NCBI GenBank assembly: GCA_900768755.1
Contig: CAAGDV010000001.1
Span: 65,980 to 129,979, forward strand
Direction: 5' to 3'
DNA from: Lachnospiraceae bacterium
GTDB taxonomy: Bacteria > Bacillota > Clostridia > Lachnospirales > Lachnospiraceae
Length of the DNA: 64,000 bases
Below the pieces are notes generated by a model. That model worked only from the letters and a program-made list of their open reading frames with translations. It was not told the DNA's origin and searched no databases. The position numbers and the translations under genes are program-made. Shown piece after piece: positions 54,950-63,754 of the stretch (position 1 is its first letter; each line of letters starts with the position of its first letter).

Positions 54950-56128
54950 CTAATCACCACGCTTCATTTTAATTCTTTCTATCATATTTCTGCTCACCAG
55001 CAGATATTCATCATTGCCTGAAAGAGAATACATCCGGGAAGCTCCGTCACTAATCTCCCCACGATAAAGCACTTTGCCCGACATCGAAACCAGGCACGCT
55101 TCATTTTCCCCGTACATAACAAATCCGTCTTCGCAAAGCTCGTATCTGTTATATCCCTCCTCGGTGGAAGCCTCATACTTTCTGTTGCCGTTGAGGTCAA
55201 ATATCTGTATGCGCTCCGCCTGCTCCTCCGTCTCAACGATAAGTCCGACATATGCCTCGGAAGTAAATACCTGCTTAATTGTTCCGCTCACCGAAACATC
55301 CGTTATGAGTTTTGGATATTCTTTAATCCTAAAAAAACTGACAACGTTCTCGCCCACTGCAACAGCATTACTCTCCGACAAAAACGTAACGCGCGATACC
55401 AGCGTGCTTCCGTAGGTATCAAATCCGGCGACAATTCTTTCGGACTCATTCTGTCCGACCTCATTAAAGCTGTAAAATACGATGCCTGTTGAAATCTCCT
55501 GATTGTTGAGTGTGGAATAGGACACCATCAGCATCTCTCCGTTGGGCGACACATCCAGGCTTACCGGAACGCCGTCCCCGTCGATGGTGGACTTGATGCT
55601 GTATATTTTGCCCCCGGACTTGTCATACATGGATATGTATGTGGCTCCGGCATCAACAAGCGCCACGCACACAAGCCCCTGCCCGGATACACGCGCGCAG
55701 GCAATCGGAAGTGCCGTATTGATTGAAGTTATAAATCCTGATTTGTCAAAAAGATAGTAGTCTGTGCCTTTAACATTGGCAATAACCGCATAGTTCCCGC
55801 ATATATCGATTACCGGATTATCCATCCGGTAAGTCTGGTTCCAATACTGCTCTCCCGAATAGCTGACCATTGCAGCTCCGTCGCGGCTGTACCTTAAAAA
55901 TCCGCCGGCGAAAGGAATATAAGACGCACTCTCGCTCTCCTGTCGGAGTACACTGTTAAGCGTTACATAGTGTCCGTATCCCGAACGGTACCTCGATACA
56001 AGTATGGATACCGTAACCACCACAATAACTAAAGCAACCGCAGCAAAAATAGTTCTCGTCCTGAGCCTGTGCTTCTTAATTCTGTCATTATAGTCTTCAT
56101 TTTCGTTATTCTGAGTCACTTCCGCCAC
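54950..56128 (-). CDS. DUF5711-like membrane-anchored beta-propeller protein
   Basis: 392 residues. Basic N-terminus, one TM helix (about 27-47), then an extracytoplasmic domain of repeated four-strand blades (DYYLFDKSGFI, TYISMYDKSGGKIYSI, RIQIFDLNGNRKY, ACLVSMSGKVLY). The pattern is that of DUF5711, a Lachnospiraceae family. Ligand unknown. It sits between the LysM protein and CvpA on the same strand with 12 and 3 bp gaps, so the three are one cell-envelope operon. Confidence 0.82.
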   Translation of the reverse strand: MAEVTQNNENEDYNDRIKKHRLRTRTIFAAVALVIVVVTVSILVSRYRSGYGHYVTLNSVLRQESESASYIPFAGGFLRYSRDGAAMVSYSGEQYWNQTYRMDNPVIDICGNYAVIANVKGTDYYLFDKSGFITSINTALPIACARVSGQGLVCVALVDAGATYISMYDKSGGKIYSIKSTIDGDGVPVSLDVSPNGEMLMVSYSTLNNQEISTGIVFYSFNEVGQNESERIVAGFDTYGSTLVSRVTFLSESNAVAVGENVVSFFRIKEYPKLITDVSVSGTIKQVFTSEAYVGLIVETEEQAERIQIFDLNGNRKYEASTEEGYNRYELCEDGFVMYGENEACLVSMSGKVLYRGEISDGASRMYSLSGNDEYLLVSRNMIERIKMKRGD

Positions 56129-56140
56129 TGCGAATACTCC

Positions 56141-57334
56141 TTACTGTTTGGGAATTTTAAGCTGGGAGCCAATCAAAAGAACCGAATTGGGACCCCAGTT
56201 GTTTGCTGTCTTTATCAGGTTCATATTCTGCTCATTGTATTTTCCGTAATATTTTATACAGAGACTGTAGAGCGAATCACCCTGCTGGACAGTATGAATG
56301 ACGTACTCTGCCTTGGTCGGCGGCTCAGTGGTTGCCGGCTCAGTAGGCGGCTCCGTCGTTGGCGGTTCAGTGGTCGCAGGTTCAGTCGGTGTCTCTGTGG
56401 TCTCAGTCTCAGTCTCACCATCCGGAGCCGAAGTAATGCCGCCCGGACGCGACTCAACTGACACCGAAGGAAGGCTGGCATTCGCCTCCTCTGCCTTCGA
56501 CGGCTTCTCAATATCCCTCTTGTCATAATTGTTAATTGCGTTCACGCCTATCACAAGAACGACAATTATAAGCAGCATGCTCAAACCGTAAATTAGTGAA
56601 AGATGCGTTCTTACGCTTCTGCTCACGGATTTGTCGCCTGCCGGTCTCTGCGTCATCTCACGGTATCTGCCGCCTGATTGCTTCTTTGGCACATCACGGT
56701 TAGCGGTTCTGTCCGACAAATCAATCTGCTCGATTCCGGCATCTCTACCGGGAACGGAATCCTCATGCGTCATCGCATACATCTCAAGATACGCCTGCAT
56801 TTTATCGTTATGGTCATAATACACATCAAAACCACCGACCTTCGAAAGTCCATCCCCGGAACCGGTATAGAATTCTTCCCTGCCACCCGCTCTGTCAACC
56901 AGAAGAAGCAGGTCGTTCTCCTTAGGAAAACTCTCCCTGTGCGCCTCCGAAAGCACGGACATTCCCTCTTCACCGAACACATCAGACACAAAATACCATC
57001 CGACGATGTCAAGTCCGGCAAAATACTGCGCCGTCATTCTCTTCACATAAGGCCAGGTCTCCTGCGTAAATGCAACCTTGTCTGAAAATACGGCCGCATT
57101 GGTAACCTCCGCAGCTCCCTTAACATACACATACACATCTTCGCCCTTGACAATTCTCTCTCCGAGCAGCACTCCGACTGCCCCGAAATCGTCCGCATCA
57201 ACCTTCATCTCCCGGGCAAAAGAAAAAGCGTAATCCTCAATATATATTCTGAGTCTGCCGCCATCGTCACCGTAATGTCTCGCGTTGTCCGGCAGGTTCA
57301 TCTCATCCTTTTTGTTATCATATATCATCTCCAT
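56141..57334 (-). CDS. LysM protein with an MPN/JAMM-like cytoplasmic domain
   Basis: 397 residues. Residues 25-200 form an alpha/beta domain with VGVLLGERIVKGEDVYVYV and, about 80 residues on, LDIVGWYFVSDVFG. Spacing and wording resemble the MPN fold (GLLLGE and VGWYHSHP), but the HxH metal ligands are replaced by F-V-S. A TM helix lies at about 250-272. A Thr/Pro/Glu-rich linker (ETETTETPTEPATTEPPT) follows, then one LysM domain (VQQGDSLYSLCIKYYG... LLIGSQLKIP) at 348-396, which binds peptidoglycan outside the cell. GGAGGAG precedes the ATG. First gene of a three-gene operon. The MPN reading is a by-eye inference. Confidence 0.75.
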   Translation of the reverse strand: MEMIYDNKKDEMNLPDNARHYGDDGGRLRIYIEDYAFSFAREMKVDADDFGAVGVLLGERIVKGEDVYVYVKGAAEVTNAAVFSDKVAFTQETWPYVKRMTAQYFAGLDIVGWYFVSDVFGEEGMSVLSEAHRESFPKENDLLLLVDRAGGREEFYTGSGDGLSKVGGFDVYYDHNDKMQAYLEMYAMTHEDSVPGRDAGIEQIDLSDRTANRDVPKKQSGGRYREMTQRPAGDKSVSRSVRTHLSLIYGLSMLLIIVVLVIGVNAINNYDKRDIEKPSKAEEANASLPSVSVESRPGGITSAPDGETETETTETPTEPATTEPPTTEPPTEPATTEPPTKAEYVIHTVQQGDSLYSLCIKYYGKYNEQNMNLIKTANNWGPNSVLLIGSQLKIPKQ

Positions 57335-57420
57335 AACCGCACTCCTCCATATATCCTACTATATCATTTTCCTCACCCATCATCAATAATTTTTTTTGTC
57401 ACATGCGGTCGAAAGCCCGA

Positions 57421-57451
57421 TGAATAAACTCGTCCCCGCGTGCGTATACTT
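57421..57451 (+). promoter_or_regulatory. Forespore sigma-G-like promoter of yyaC
   Basis: TGAATA at 57421-57426, 18-base spacer, TATACTT at 57445-57451, close to the sigma-G pattern TGAATA-18-CATACTA. No good sigma-A -35 is present. Confidence 0.5.
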
Positions 57452-57507
57452 TACTAGGTACTCCGCAAAAACTTTTCGGAAAAATTTTGTGAAAGGATAC
57501 ACTTTTC

Positions 57508-58071
57508 ATGACAGAAACAATCCAGAAAACCTCTTATTTTGATGCAGGAAATTTTCGCTCGTCATTCGATTTAAAAGAGGCACTTGTAGAGACCTTAAAA
57601 GAACACCACTCGGACGAAAGAGACATCATCGTACTTTGCATAGGCTCCGACCGCTCCACGGGCGACAGCCTTGGGCCTTTAATCGGCTATAAGCTTGCCA
57701 AATACAAAATGACACGGGTGACAATCTACGGAACCCTCGACAATCCGGTCCACGCTGCCAACCTGTCAGACCGCCTCGCCGAAATCCGCGCCTCCTTTGA
57801 CAACCCGTTTATCCTTGCAATCGACGCATCCCTCGGCACCAGAGAACATATCGGCTATGTCACCATCTCCGACGGTCCTCTGCGCCCGGGGCTCGGCGTC
57901 AAAAAAGAGCTTCCCGATGTCGGCGACATCCACATAACCGGTATCGTGAATCTCTCGGGCATGATGGAAACCCTCCTCCTTCAGACCACAAGACTCTCAA
58001 AGGTCATGCAGCTCGCCGACACTATAAGCAAAGCTGTTTTGTACGGCATATCTGAATACCTGGGGCAGTGA
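57508..58071 (+). CDS. yyaC: Sporulation protein YyaC (HybD/GPR-like protease fold)
   Basis: 187 residues. Contains LCIGSDRSTGDSLGPLIGYKL and FILAIDASLGTREHIGYV, the core of the YyaC family, related in fold to hydrogenase-maturation proteases and the spore protease GPR. In Bacillus it is made in the forespore; the promoter here is sigma-G-like. GAAAGG is 14 bases upstream of the ATG, rather far. It implies a sporulating ancestry. Followed by the R2 palindrome copy 2. Confidence 0.9.
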   Translation: MTETIQKTSYFDAGNFRSSFDLKEALVETLKEHHSDERDIIVLCIGSDRSTGDSLGPLIGYKLAKYKMTRVTIYGTLDNPVHAANLSDRLAEIRASFDNPFILAIDASLGTREHIGYVTISDGPLRPGLGVKKELPDVGDIHITGIVNLSGMMETLLLQTTRLSKVMQLADTISKAVLYGISEYLGQ

Positions 58072-58126
58072 AGAGCACAAACGTCTGCGCCTACTCTAAA
58101 AGGAGGGGAACACCTTGCGGTCACAC

Positions 58127-58224
58127 AAAAAAGTTCCCTTCGGACTTTTGGCACCGGTACTTTAGCGGCGTATGTACCGCTATGTTCTCAGTAGTAATGA
58201 AAACGTCCGAAGGGAACTTTTTAA
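58127..58224. repeat. Dispersed long palindrome, copy 2 (R2 family)
   Basis: Outer arms AAAAAAGTTCCCTTCGGAC (58127-58145) and GTCCGAAGGGAACTTTTT (58205-58222) pair perfectly. The core CGGTAC...GTACCGCTATGTTCTCA matches copy 1 at 3798-3917. The left GAGAACAT of copy 1 is lost here. It lies between convergent yyaC and the coiled-coil gene and can act as a terminator for both. Confidence 0.8.
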
Positions 58225-58233
58225 GTTAACACT

Positions 58234-59358
58234 TTATCTTGATTTATCAATATTGATTGCCTCGCCTATGGTCGCGGCCTGTCCCGTCTCCATAATCTCA
58301 AACAATCCGTTAAGTCTCTTTATGTCGTTGTAGTCCTTGCCGAGGTATGCCTCGTACTCCGTGGAAAGCTTAAGTCCCCTCTGACGGACCTCTTCCTCGA
58401 GTTCAGCTTTTTTCGCGCTGACACCGCGGAGTTCTTCCTCGACCTCCTCAATCTTCGGAAGCTCCCTTCCCTCAATCTCAGCCTTTATCGCCTGGCTCGA
58501 ATTGTTGTCAAAGTTGGAAAGCGCCGCTTCCTTCTCCTCGGTAATACCCGCAATCTGTGCCTCCAGCTGCGAAATCTGTGAATCAAAATCCTCAAGATTG
58601 TACATTTCTTCATTCTTGTCCCTCTTGATAGAGCGGGAGATGTTGCTAATCTGGCGGTTGTTGCCGGTGATGCTGTCCCTGAGCTCACGGATTGATTTCA
58701 GGGCGTCTCTGTGTCTGTGTTTTGTTTTGTCCCCGATAATCTTGTAAATAAAGAAAAATATTACGATTATGACAAAATATGTTACCGCCACAACCGGAAC
58801 CGGATAATCGGCCTTAAGTTCCTTAAACGGCAGTACGAGATATACCACCGCAGGCAGAATAAGAAATGCCAGAAGTATCACAAGCGCGCACAAGAAAATC
58901 TCGCCGGCGCCTTTGGTAAAATACAGTGTAAAATAGAAGCCGCTGCCGCAGAATGACGGAAGCTTCTCCTCCTTGAGCGCCGCAGAAATATTTTTCTTAA
59001 GCACCTTATTCTGTGCCACCAGATCCGCTGTCTCCTCGGCAATGCGCTCCTTGACGCCTTTATCCTTGGCCTTGCCTCTCTTGGCACGTATTTTTTTGAG
59101 CTTGTCCGACGCAGCGTCAATCTCTTTGTCAAAATCCTCGCATACCTCACCGCGACGTTTCTTCAAAGTCGAATCAATTGTGTCTTTAAGATTCTTACGG
59201 CGAAGCGCGGCATCCCGCTCAAGCTCCTTCTCTTTCGCAGCCGTCTCGGAAAGTGCTGCTTTTGCGTCATTGTGCTCTTTCACGAGTCCTCTGTACTCTG
59301 AAAGAACCGTTATGTCCCCCGACAAAATATTCCTATCTTCCAAAACCCCATCCTCCAT
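58234..59358 (-). CDS. Coiled-coil membrane protein of unknown function
   Basis: 374 residues. Residues 20-130 are charged coiled coil, two TM helices at about 148-178 and 188-212 form a hairpin, and residues 220-345 are a second coiled coil (EDFDSQISQLEAQIAGITEEKEAALSNF). Both coiled coils would face the cytoplasm. No family recognised. The ATG at 59358 has no ribosome site; a GGAGG inside the first codons points to a TTG start at 59343. It has no obvious operon partner. Confidence 0.6.
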   Translation of the reverse strand: MEDGVLEDRNILSGDITVLSEYRGLVKEHNDAKAALSETAAKEKELERDAALRRKNLKDTIDSTLKKRRGEVCEDFDKEIDAASDKLKKIRAKRGKAKDKGVKERIAEETADLVAQNKVLKKNISAALKEEKLPSFCGSGFYFTLYFTKGAGEIFLCALVILLAFLILPAVVYLVLPFKELKADYPVPVVAVTYFVIIVIFFFIYKIIGDKTKHRHRDALKSIRELRDSITGNNRQISNISRSIKRDKNEEMYNLEDFDSQISQLEAQIAGITEEKEAALSNFDNNSSQAIKAEIEGRELPKIEEVEEELRGVSAKKAELEEEVRQRGLKLSTEYEAYLGKDYNDIKRLNGLFEIMETGQAATIGEAINIDKSR

Positions 59359-59383
59359 TGGTATATGTTTGTATTACCCCGGC

Positions 59384-59480
59384 GCCCTCCGGCGTCGCTT
59401 GCTTTTCCGCTCTGTTGGCAGACTCGCAAACCCGCGTCCTCCGGCGTCGCTTGCTTTTCCGCTCGCGTACATTATAAAAC
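59384..59480. repeat. Direct-repeat element, R1 family, second locus
   Basis: Two units CCTCCGGCGTCGCTTGCTTT with TCCGCTC at 59388-59413 and 59438-59470, spaced by a segment with GACTCGCAAACCCGCG (59421-59436). The right end GCTCGCGTACATT followed by TAAAACATT matches the right end of the 8026-8193 element. No coding potential. Confidence 0.75.
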
Positions 59481-59513
59481 ATTTGGCGTTCTCTTGCAAC
59501 CTGATATTACGCG

Positions 59514-62462
59514 TTATGCCGGTTCTTTTCCGAACAGTACCTTTGTTTTTTCGCATATGACTATGTTCTCCGCACTTTTTTTGGAATAATCATTGGAAAG
59601 GTTGAAGGCTGACCAGTCGCTGTGGTTTATGTTGAAATTCACGGTAAGCACCGCGCCGCCCGGCAATGTCGTGCTGTCTGAAAAACTAATTGTGCACAAT
59701 GTATCCGCATCAGTCAGGCCATAGTCAACGAATCTGCCCTCGCAGCCGCTCACCGCGTTGTACGCGCCCTCCGCCGTCTGCACGGCGCTGTGATAGCAGG
59801 CAAACTGAAGTGCCGTGTCATTATCCTTTGTAAAATAATATTTTATCTCCAAATCAGACAGCTGTATTGTTCCGCTGCCGTTATTTTTCACGGTCATGAT
59901 GCCGCCCACACTGCTGTCCGAGTAGTTAATGTTGACCGACAAATCCCCGCTCTGCGCCGATTCCGAAGAAGAATTTCCGGCAGTCTCCGTGGGCTGTGTC
60001 TCCGTATTTCCGCTATTATCTTCGTTATTACCGCTGCTGTTTCCTCCGCTGTCTACGTTGCTGCCGGAGGTTATTGTGCCTCCTCCGATTACCGTATTTC
60101 CGGTATCAATGCCTTTGGGCGGCTCCGTTCCGTACACGAGCTTTCCGTCCTCGTACAGCGCAAGCCTGATACCGTCGCTTAGGCTTCCTGTCCGCATTCC
60201 TGCAAAAGAAGGGTCGTTGTCGTTATTCCACACGCCGCAGCTGCTCTTCATCCTGACCTGAATCTCCTTTTTGTACTTATCCTGTCCGCCTGGATATAAT
60301 TTGCCGTCCAAAAATCTGACGGAAAGGTAGTAGATATGATTGTCCTCGTCCCAAACCTTGAGCCCGTCTGCAAAAGCATCCTGCATGTAGTTGGTTGATA
60401 TAGTGATGCCGGAAGCATTGCTGCCGGCATCATACACCTCGCTCAGGTCGATAAAATACCTGAGTTCGGCATTTTTGGACGCTCTCGCCGGCCACGCCGT
60501 CTTGTTGTAGACAATCGCCTTAATCTCCATAAAATCCGTTCCGGATGCGTTTATGCCCGCCTCAACATAGTACTCCTTCTCATCTATCGTCTCTATAGCG
60601 CCAAAATTTGCAATCGTCTCACCGCGATATTTTGAATACATCTTTGCCAAAAGACCGGTGAATCCCGCATTATAGTCGCAGGCAACCTCATTGCAGACAT
60701 AGTCGGAAACCTTGTCGCTGTAATTGTCTGACGCGTCCGGTCCCCCTACCAATGCACCGTAAAGCGTATGCCTGCTGTAGGAAGGCTCATTCATGTTGTC
60801 GGCATAAGAGCCCTGTGCGGTGCGGTGATGCGGGTTCTTCGGATAATCATCCCCGAAACCTATGAGATATGAGAAGCCCGTGTCCCCCAGAATGTAATTG
60901 GCCTGTTTCTCCGCAAAATTCACATAAGCGGTCTTTCGCGATGCAGAGCATGCCGAATCATCCGTATATACAAGCGCGATAAAAGCCGTTGTCGACGCAT
61001 ATCTTAAAGAGCCCCACTGGTCAAGCCACGCAAGCCCTTTAGGGGTATATTTGATTCGCTGACCGTCTTTTGTTCCGGTGGTCCAGTAGTCAAGATGCTT
61101 CTCGACGGCCTCTGAATATACTTTGTCGCCCGTGATTCTTGACAACATCACGGCCGCGCCAATATGCACATCATCCCAGCACATCGCCCAGTTGTAGTCC
61201 TGACATCCTTTAGGGTAAAACTCTTTTGCCTTAGATATATATGTCTTGTCGCCCGTGGCAAGATAAAGCCACGCCCCCGCCCATGCAAGTTCGTCGTAGA
61301 ATCCGCTCCATGAGTTGTAGAAGCCGTTCGCTGCGGTGTACCCTGCATCGCTCTTGTATTTCTCGGAAAAAGCATACAGGCTTTTTGCATGCTTGAGACA
61401 CAATTCACTGTATGCACGGTCAATATCCTTGTAAAGAATACTGCATAATGCAAGTGATGCCGCTGTCTCGCCGGTAACTGCAGAACCGGGAGCCTGCGCC
61501 GTAACCTTATATGAAGGTCGGTCCATTTTGTACTCGACGACCTCAACCGGCCCCCAGAAGCCATGGTCCGCACCGCCGTTTCCAACCTGGTAGTAATACA
61601 CTTCATCCTCAGGGTGGCACTTTATAAAATAATCATTCGCCCATTTTATGTTTGCAAGCGCATATTCAAGCTGACCGCTTTCTCTGTAGGCGTCATAATC
61701 CTCGTAAATTGACCATGCGAGCATTGCTGCGGAATACGACATCGGAAGATTGAATTTGACGTTGTCTCCGGCATCAATCCAGCCTCCCGTAAGGTCCAGT
61801 CCAACGTCGCTTCCGTCATTTAAGCACGAATCTCCGCGCCAGTTACACCGCACTGTTTCGGGAAGTTTGCCGCAGCGCTGAAGCTCATAGAAAAGAATGG
61901 ATTTCTGAAGTGCTTCCCCGTAATTGTAGCTGCCAAAACCCTTGATTCCCTCGTATCCTTCACCGTTTTCGTCTCCGACAGCATTGTGACTGTTATCGTT
62001 ATTCTGTATAGTGGCGGGCTCTTTTGTTGAGTTCTCGCCGCGATTGTCATTGCCGGAAGACGTTTTTTCGGTTACTTTCTCACCGGAAGTTGCCTTGCCT
62101 GAATCATTCGGTGAAGCCGCCTCCTGTGTATGCTCCCCCGAAGACGCATTCTCTGAATCCTCCCGCGAAGGTTCCGGCTGTGTATCTTCTTCCGAAGTCA
62201 TATCTCCACAAATCTCTTCCGAAGAGGCCTCATATGAGGTCTCTCCCGCAGTTGCATCATGCGTAGTCTCTCCCGACAACGCATCCTCATCGAAATTCCT
62301 CTTTGTACTCTCAATTACGCCCAAAGCCTCAATTTCGAAAGATGTATGGTTAATGTCATTGATGATATTCTGCCGCACTGAGCATGCCAGAACAACCGTT
62401 CCCACAATGAGTGCCAGTCCTAAAAGGATTGATGCCACAGTAATTATGACTTTCTTTTTCAT
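59514..62462 (-). CDS. GH9 endoglucanase with CBM3c and CBM3 modules
   Basis: 982 residues. N-terminal hydrophobic helix ending VVLAC (possible lipobox, Cys27), a Ser/Thr/Glu-rich linker (about 45-160), then the GH9 catalytic domain (about 165-615): GGWIDAGDN with the paired catalytic Asp residues, NPHHRTAQG, and NEVACDYNAGF with the acid Glu. A CBM3c follows (about 625-775), a Ser/Gly/Asn linker, then a second CBM3 (about 845-975). GH9-CBM3c-CBM3 is the plan of processive endoglucanases. Start at ATG 62462 with GGGAGG 5 bases before; a GTG 6 bases earlier overlaps that site. It is 15 bp downstream of the PTS IIC-like gene. Confidence 0.93.
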   Translation of the reverse strand: MKKKVIITVASILLGLALIVGTVVLACSVRQNIINDINHTSFEIEALGVIESTKRNFDEDALSGETTHDATAGETSYEASSEEICGDMTSEEDTQPEPSREDSENASSGEHTQEAASPNDSGKATSGEKVTEKTSSGNDNRGENSTKEPATIQNNDNSHNAVGDENGEGYEGIKGFGSYNYGEALQKSILFYELQRCGKLPETVRCNWRGDSCLNDGSDVGLDLTGGWIDAGDNVKFNLPMSYSAAMLAWSIYEDYDAYRESGQLEYALANIKWANDYFIKCHPEDEVYYYQVGNGGADHGFWGPVEVVEYKMDRPSYKVTAQAPGSAVTGETAASLALCSILYKDIDRAYSELCLKHAKSLYAFSEKYKSDAGYTAANGFYNSWSGFYDELAWAGAWLYLATGDKTYISKAKEFYPKGCQDYNWAMCWDDVHIGAAVMLSRITGDKVYSEAVEKHLDYWTTGTKDGQRIKYTPKGLAWLDQWGSLRYASTTAFIALVYTDDSACSASRKTAYVNFAEKQANYILGDTGFSYLIGFGDDYPKNPHHRTAQGSYADNMNEPSYSRHTLYGALVGGPDASDNYSDKVSDYVCNEVACDYNAGFTGLLAKMYSKYRGETIANFGAIETIDEKEYYVEAGINASGTDFMEIKAIVYNKTAWPARASKNAELRYFIDLSEVYDAGSNASGITISTNYMQDAFADGLKVWDEDNHIYYLSVRFLDGKLYPGGQDKYKKEIQVRMKSSCGVWNNDNDPSFAGMRTGSLSDGIRLALYEDGKLVYGTEPPKGIDTGNTVIGGGTITSGSNVDSGGNSSGNNEDNSGNTETQPTETAGNSSSESAQSGDLSVNINYSDSSVGGIMTVKNNGSGTIQLSDLEIKYYFTKDNDTALQFACYHSAVQTAEGAYNAVSGCEGRFVDYGLTDADTLCTISFSDSTTLPGGAVLTVNFNINHSDWSAFNLSNDYSKKSAENIVICEKTKVLFGKEPA

Positions 62463-62477
62463 AAGCACCTCCCAATA

Positions 62478-63539
62478 CTATGCCTCAATCTTCAAATCTC
62501 CGTTCTTTATCCACTGCGCCTTCCGCATGCCCTCAGCAATCGCAAGGGTCAAAACCGCAGGAAGGACAAAATGCATGAGCGCAATCTCCCCGATGGCAAC
62601 TAATGGTTTTACGCCCTCGCTCACCATCACGGCGTATGCAGAGAACTGACCTACAAGTCCCGAGGTTCCCATTCCGGAGCCCACAGCATTGCTGTGCATC
62701 TTAAACACAAGAGTGGACAGCGGGGCAAGAAGGATGCTCGACACTATCGGCGGAACCCATATGCGCGGATTCTTCATGATATTGGGCATCTGGAGCATTG
62801 AAGTTCCGATACCCTGGGAAATAAGTCCGCCCACCTTGTTCTCTCTGTAGCTCATAACCGCGAATCCGACCATCTGGCAGCAACAGCCCACAGTGGCAGC
62901 ACCCGCCGCCAATCCGTTAAGCCCCAATACCACTCCGATTGCAGCCGAGCTTATCGGAAGCGTGAGAAACATTCCCATTAACGCCGACACAATCATTCCG
63001 CCGATAAGAGGATGCCTGTCAACATTGATGCTGATGAGTTCGCCGAGCCATCCGGTGAATCTGTTAACATAAGGTCCGATAAAAAATGCAACCGCCGCGC
63101 CCACAGCAATGCACACAAGCGGCGTAAGTATGATGTCTATGGGCGTTTTGCCGGAAATAAGATGTCCCAATTCAATCGCAACATACGCCGCGATAAAGGC
63201 GTTGAGGGGATTTCCGGGCGTACCGAGTGTAAGCGCACCGGTAAGGTTTCCTGAGGCAAAAGCACCGGGAAACGCACCTATCAGTCCGACAACCGCCGCA
63301 GATACGGTCACGAGCGGTCCTTCTTTGTACTTGGCTGCAACGCCCACGCCGATTCCCGCACCCATAAGGGATTTGGCAATATTACTTGCATATCTCATAT
63401 ACAGACCCACGTTGCCGGGCACAAACGAGGCAATCTGCCCCACAATTGTACCGATAATCAATGTGGCAAAAAGACCCAGCGCCATCCCGCTGAATCCGTC
63501 GATAAAAACTCTGTGCAAGTACTTTTTGATTCCCTTCAT
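62478..63539 (-). CDS. PTS_EIIC_2-family membrane transporter
   Basis: 353 residues, about nine membrane helices, rich in Gly and Ala. Motifs FIDGFSGMALGLFATLIIGTI, GTPGNPLNAFIAAYVAIELG and GLNGLAAGAATVGCCCQMVGFAV belong to the PTS_EIIC_2 (DUF-type IIC) family, often annotated as PTS sugar transporter subunit IIC although no EIIA or EIIB is linked, as here. Start at MKGIKKY with GGGAG 8 bases before; the ORF is open 48 bases further. Cotranscribed with the GH9 gene; the substrate is unknown. Confidence 0.85.
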   Translation of the reverse strand: MKGIKKYLHRVFIDGFSGMALGLFATLIIGTIVGQIASFVPGNVGLYMRYASNIAKSLMGAGIGVGVAAKYKEGPLVTVSAAVVGLIGAFPGAFASGNLTGALTLGTPGNPLNAFIAAYVAIELGHLISGKTPIDIILTPLVCIAVGAAVAFFIGPYVNRFTGWLGELISINVDRHPLIGGMIVSALMGMFLTLPISSAAIGVVLGLNGLAAGAATVGCCCQMVGFAVMSYRENKVGGLISQGIGTSMLQMPNIMKNPRIWVPPIVSSILLAPLSTLVFKMHSNAVGSGMGTSGLVGQFSAYAVMVSEGVKPLVAIGEIALMHFVLPAVLTLAIAEGMRKAQWIKNGDLKIEA

Positions 63540-63659
63540 CCTACAGTCTCCCGCCTGAAAAAAGTATACAGCGCCTGCTGCTGACATATATTAAATTTTA
63601 ACACAGCGGCAGAACTAAATCAAGCAAATCGACTGCTAAGAATTAATGCGCAATCTGTC

Positions 63660-63688
63660 TTTACACACAATCCCATAAGTGATACAAT
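63660..63688 (+). promoter_or_regulatory. Promoter of the right-end lipoprotein
   Basis: TTTACA at 63660-63665, 17-base spacer, TACAAT at 63683-63688. Confidence 0.6.
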
Positions 63689-63754
63689 TAACGTGAGAAT
63701 GCTAATACAATGTAACAGCTGCATCCGAAATAATGAAAGGGGGAGGTAATTAAA

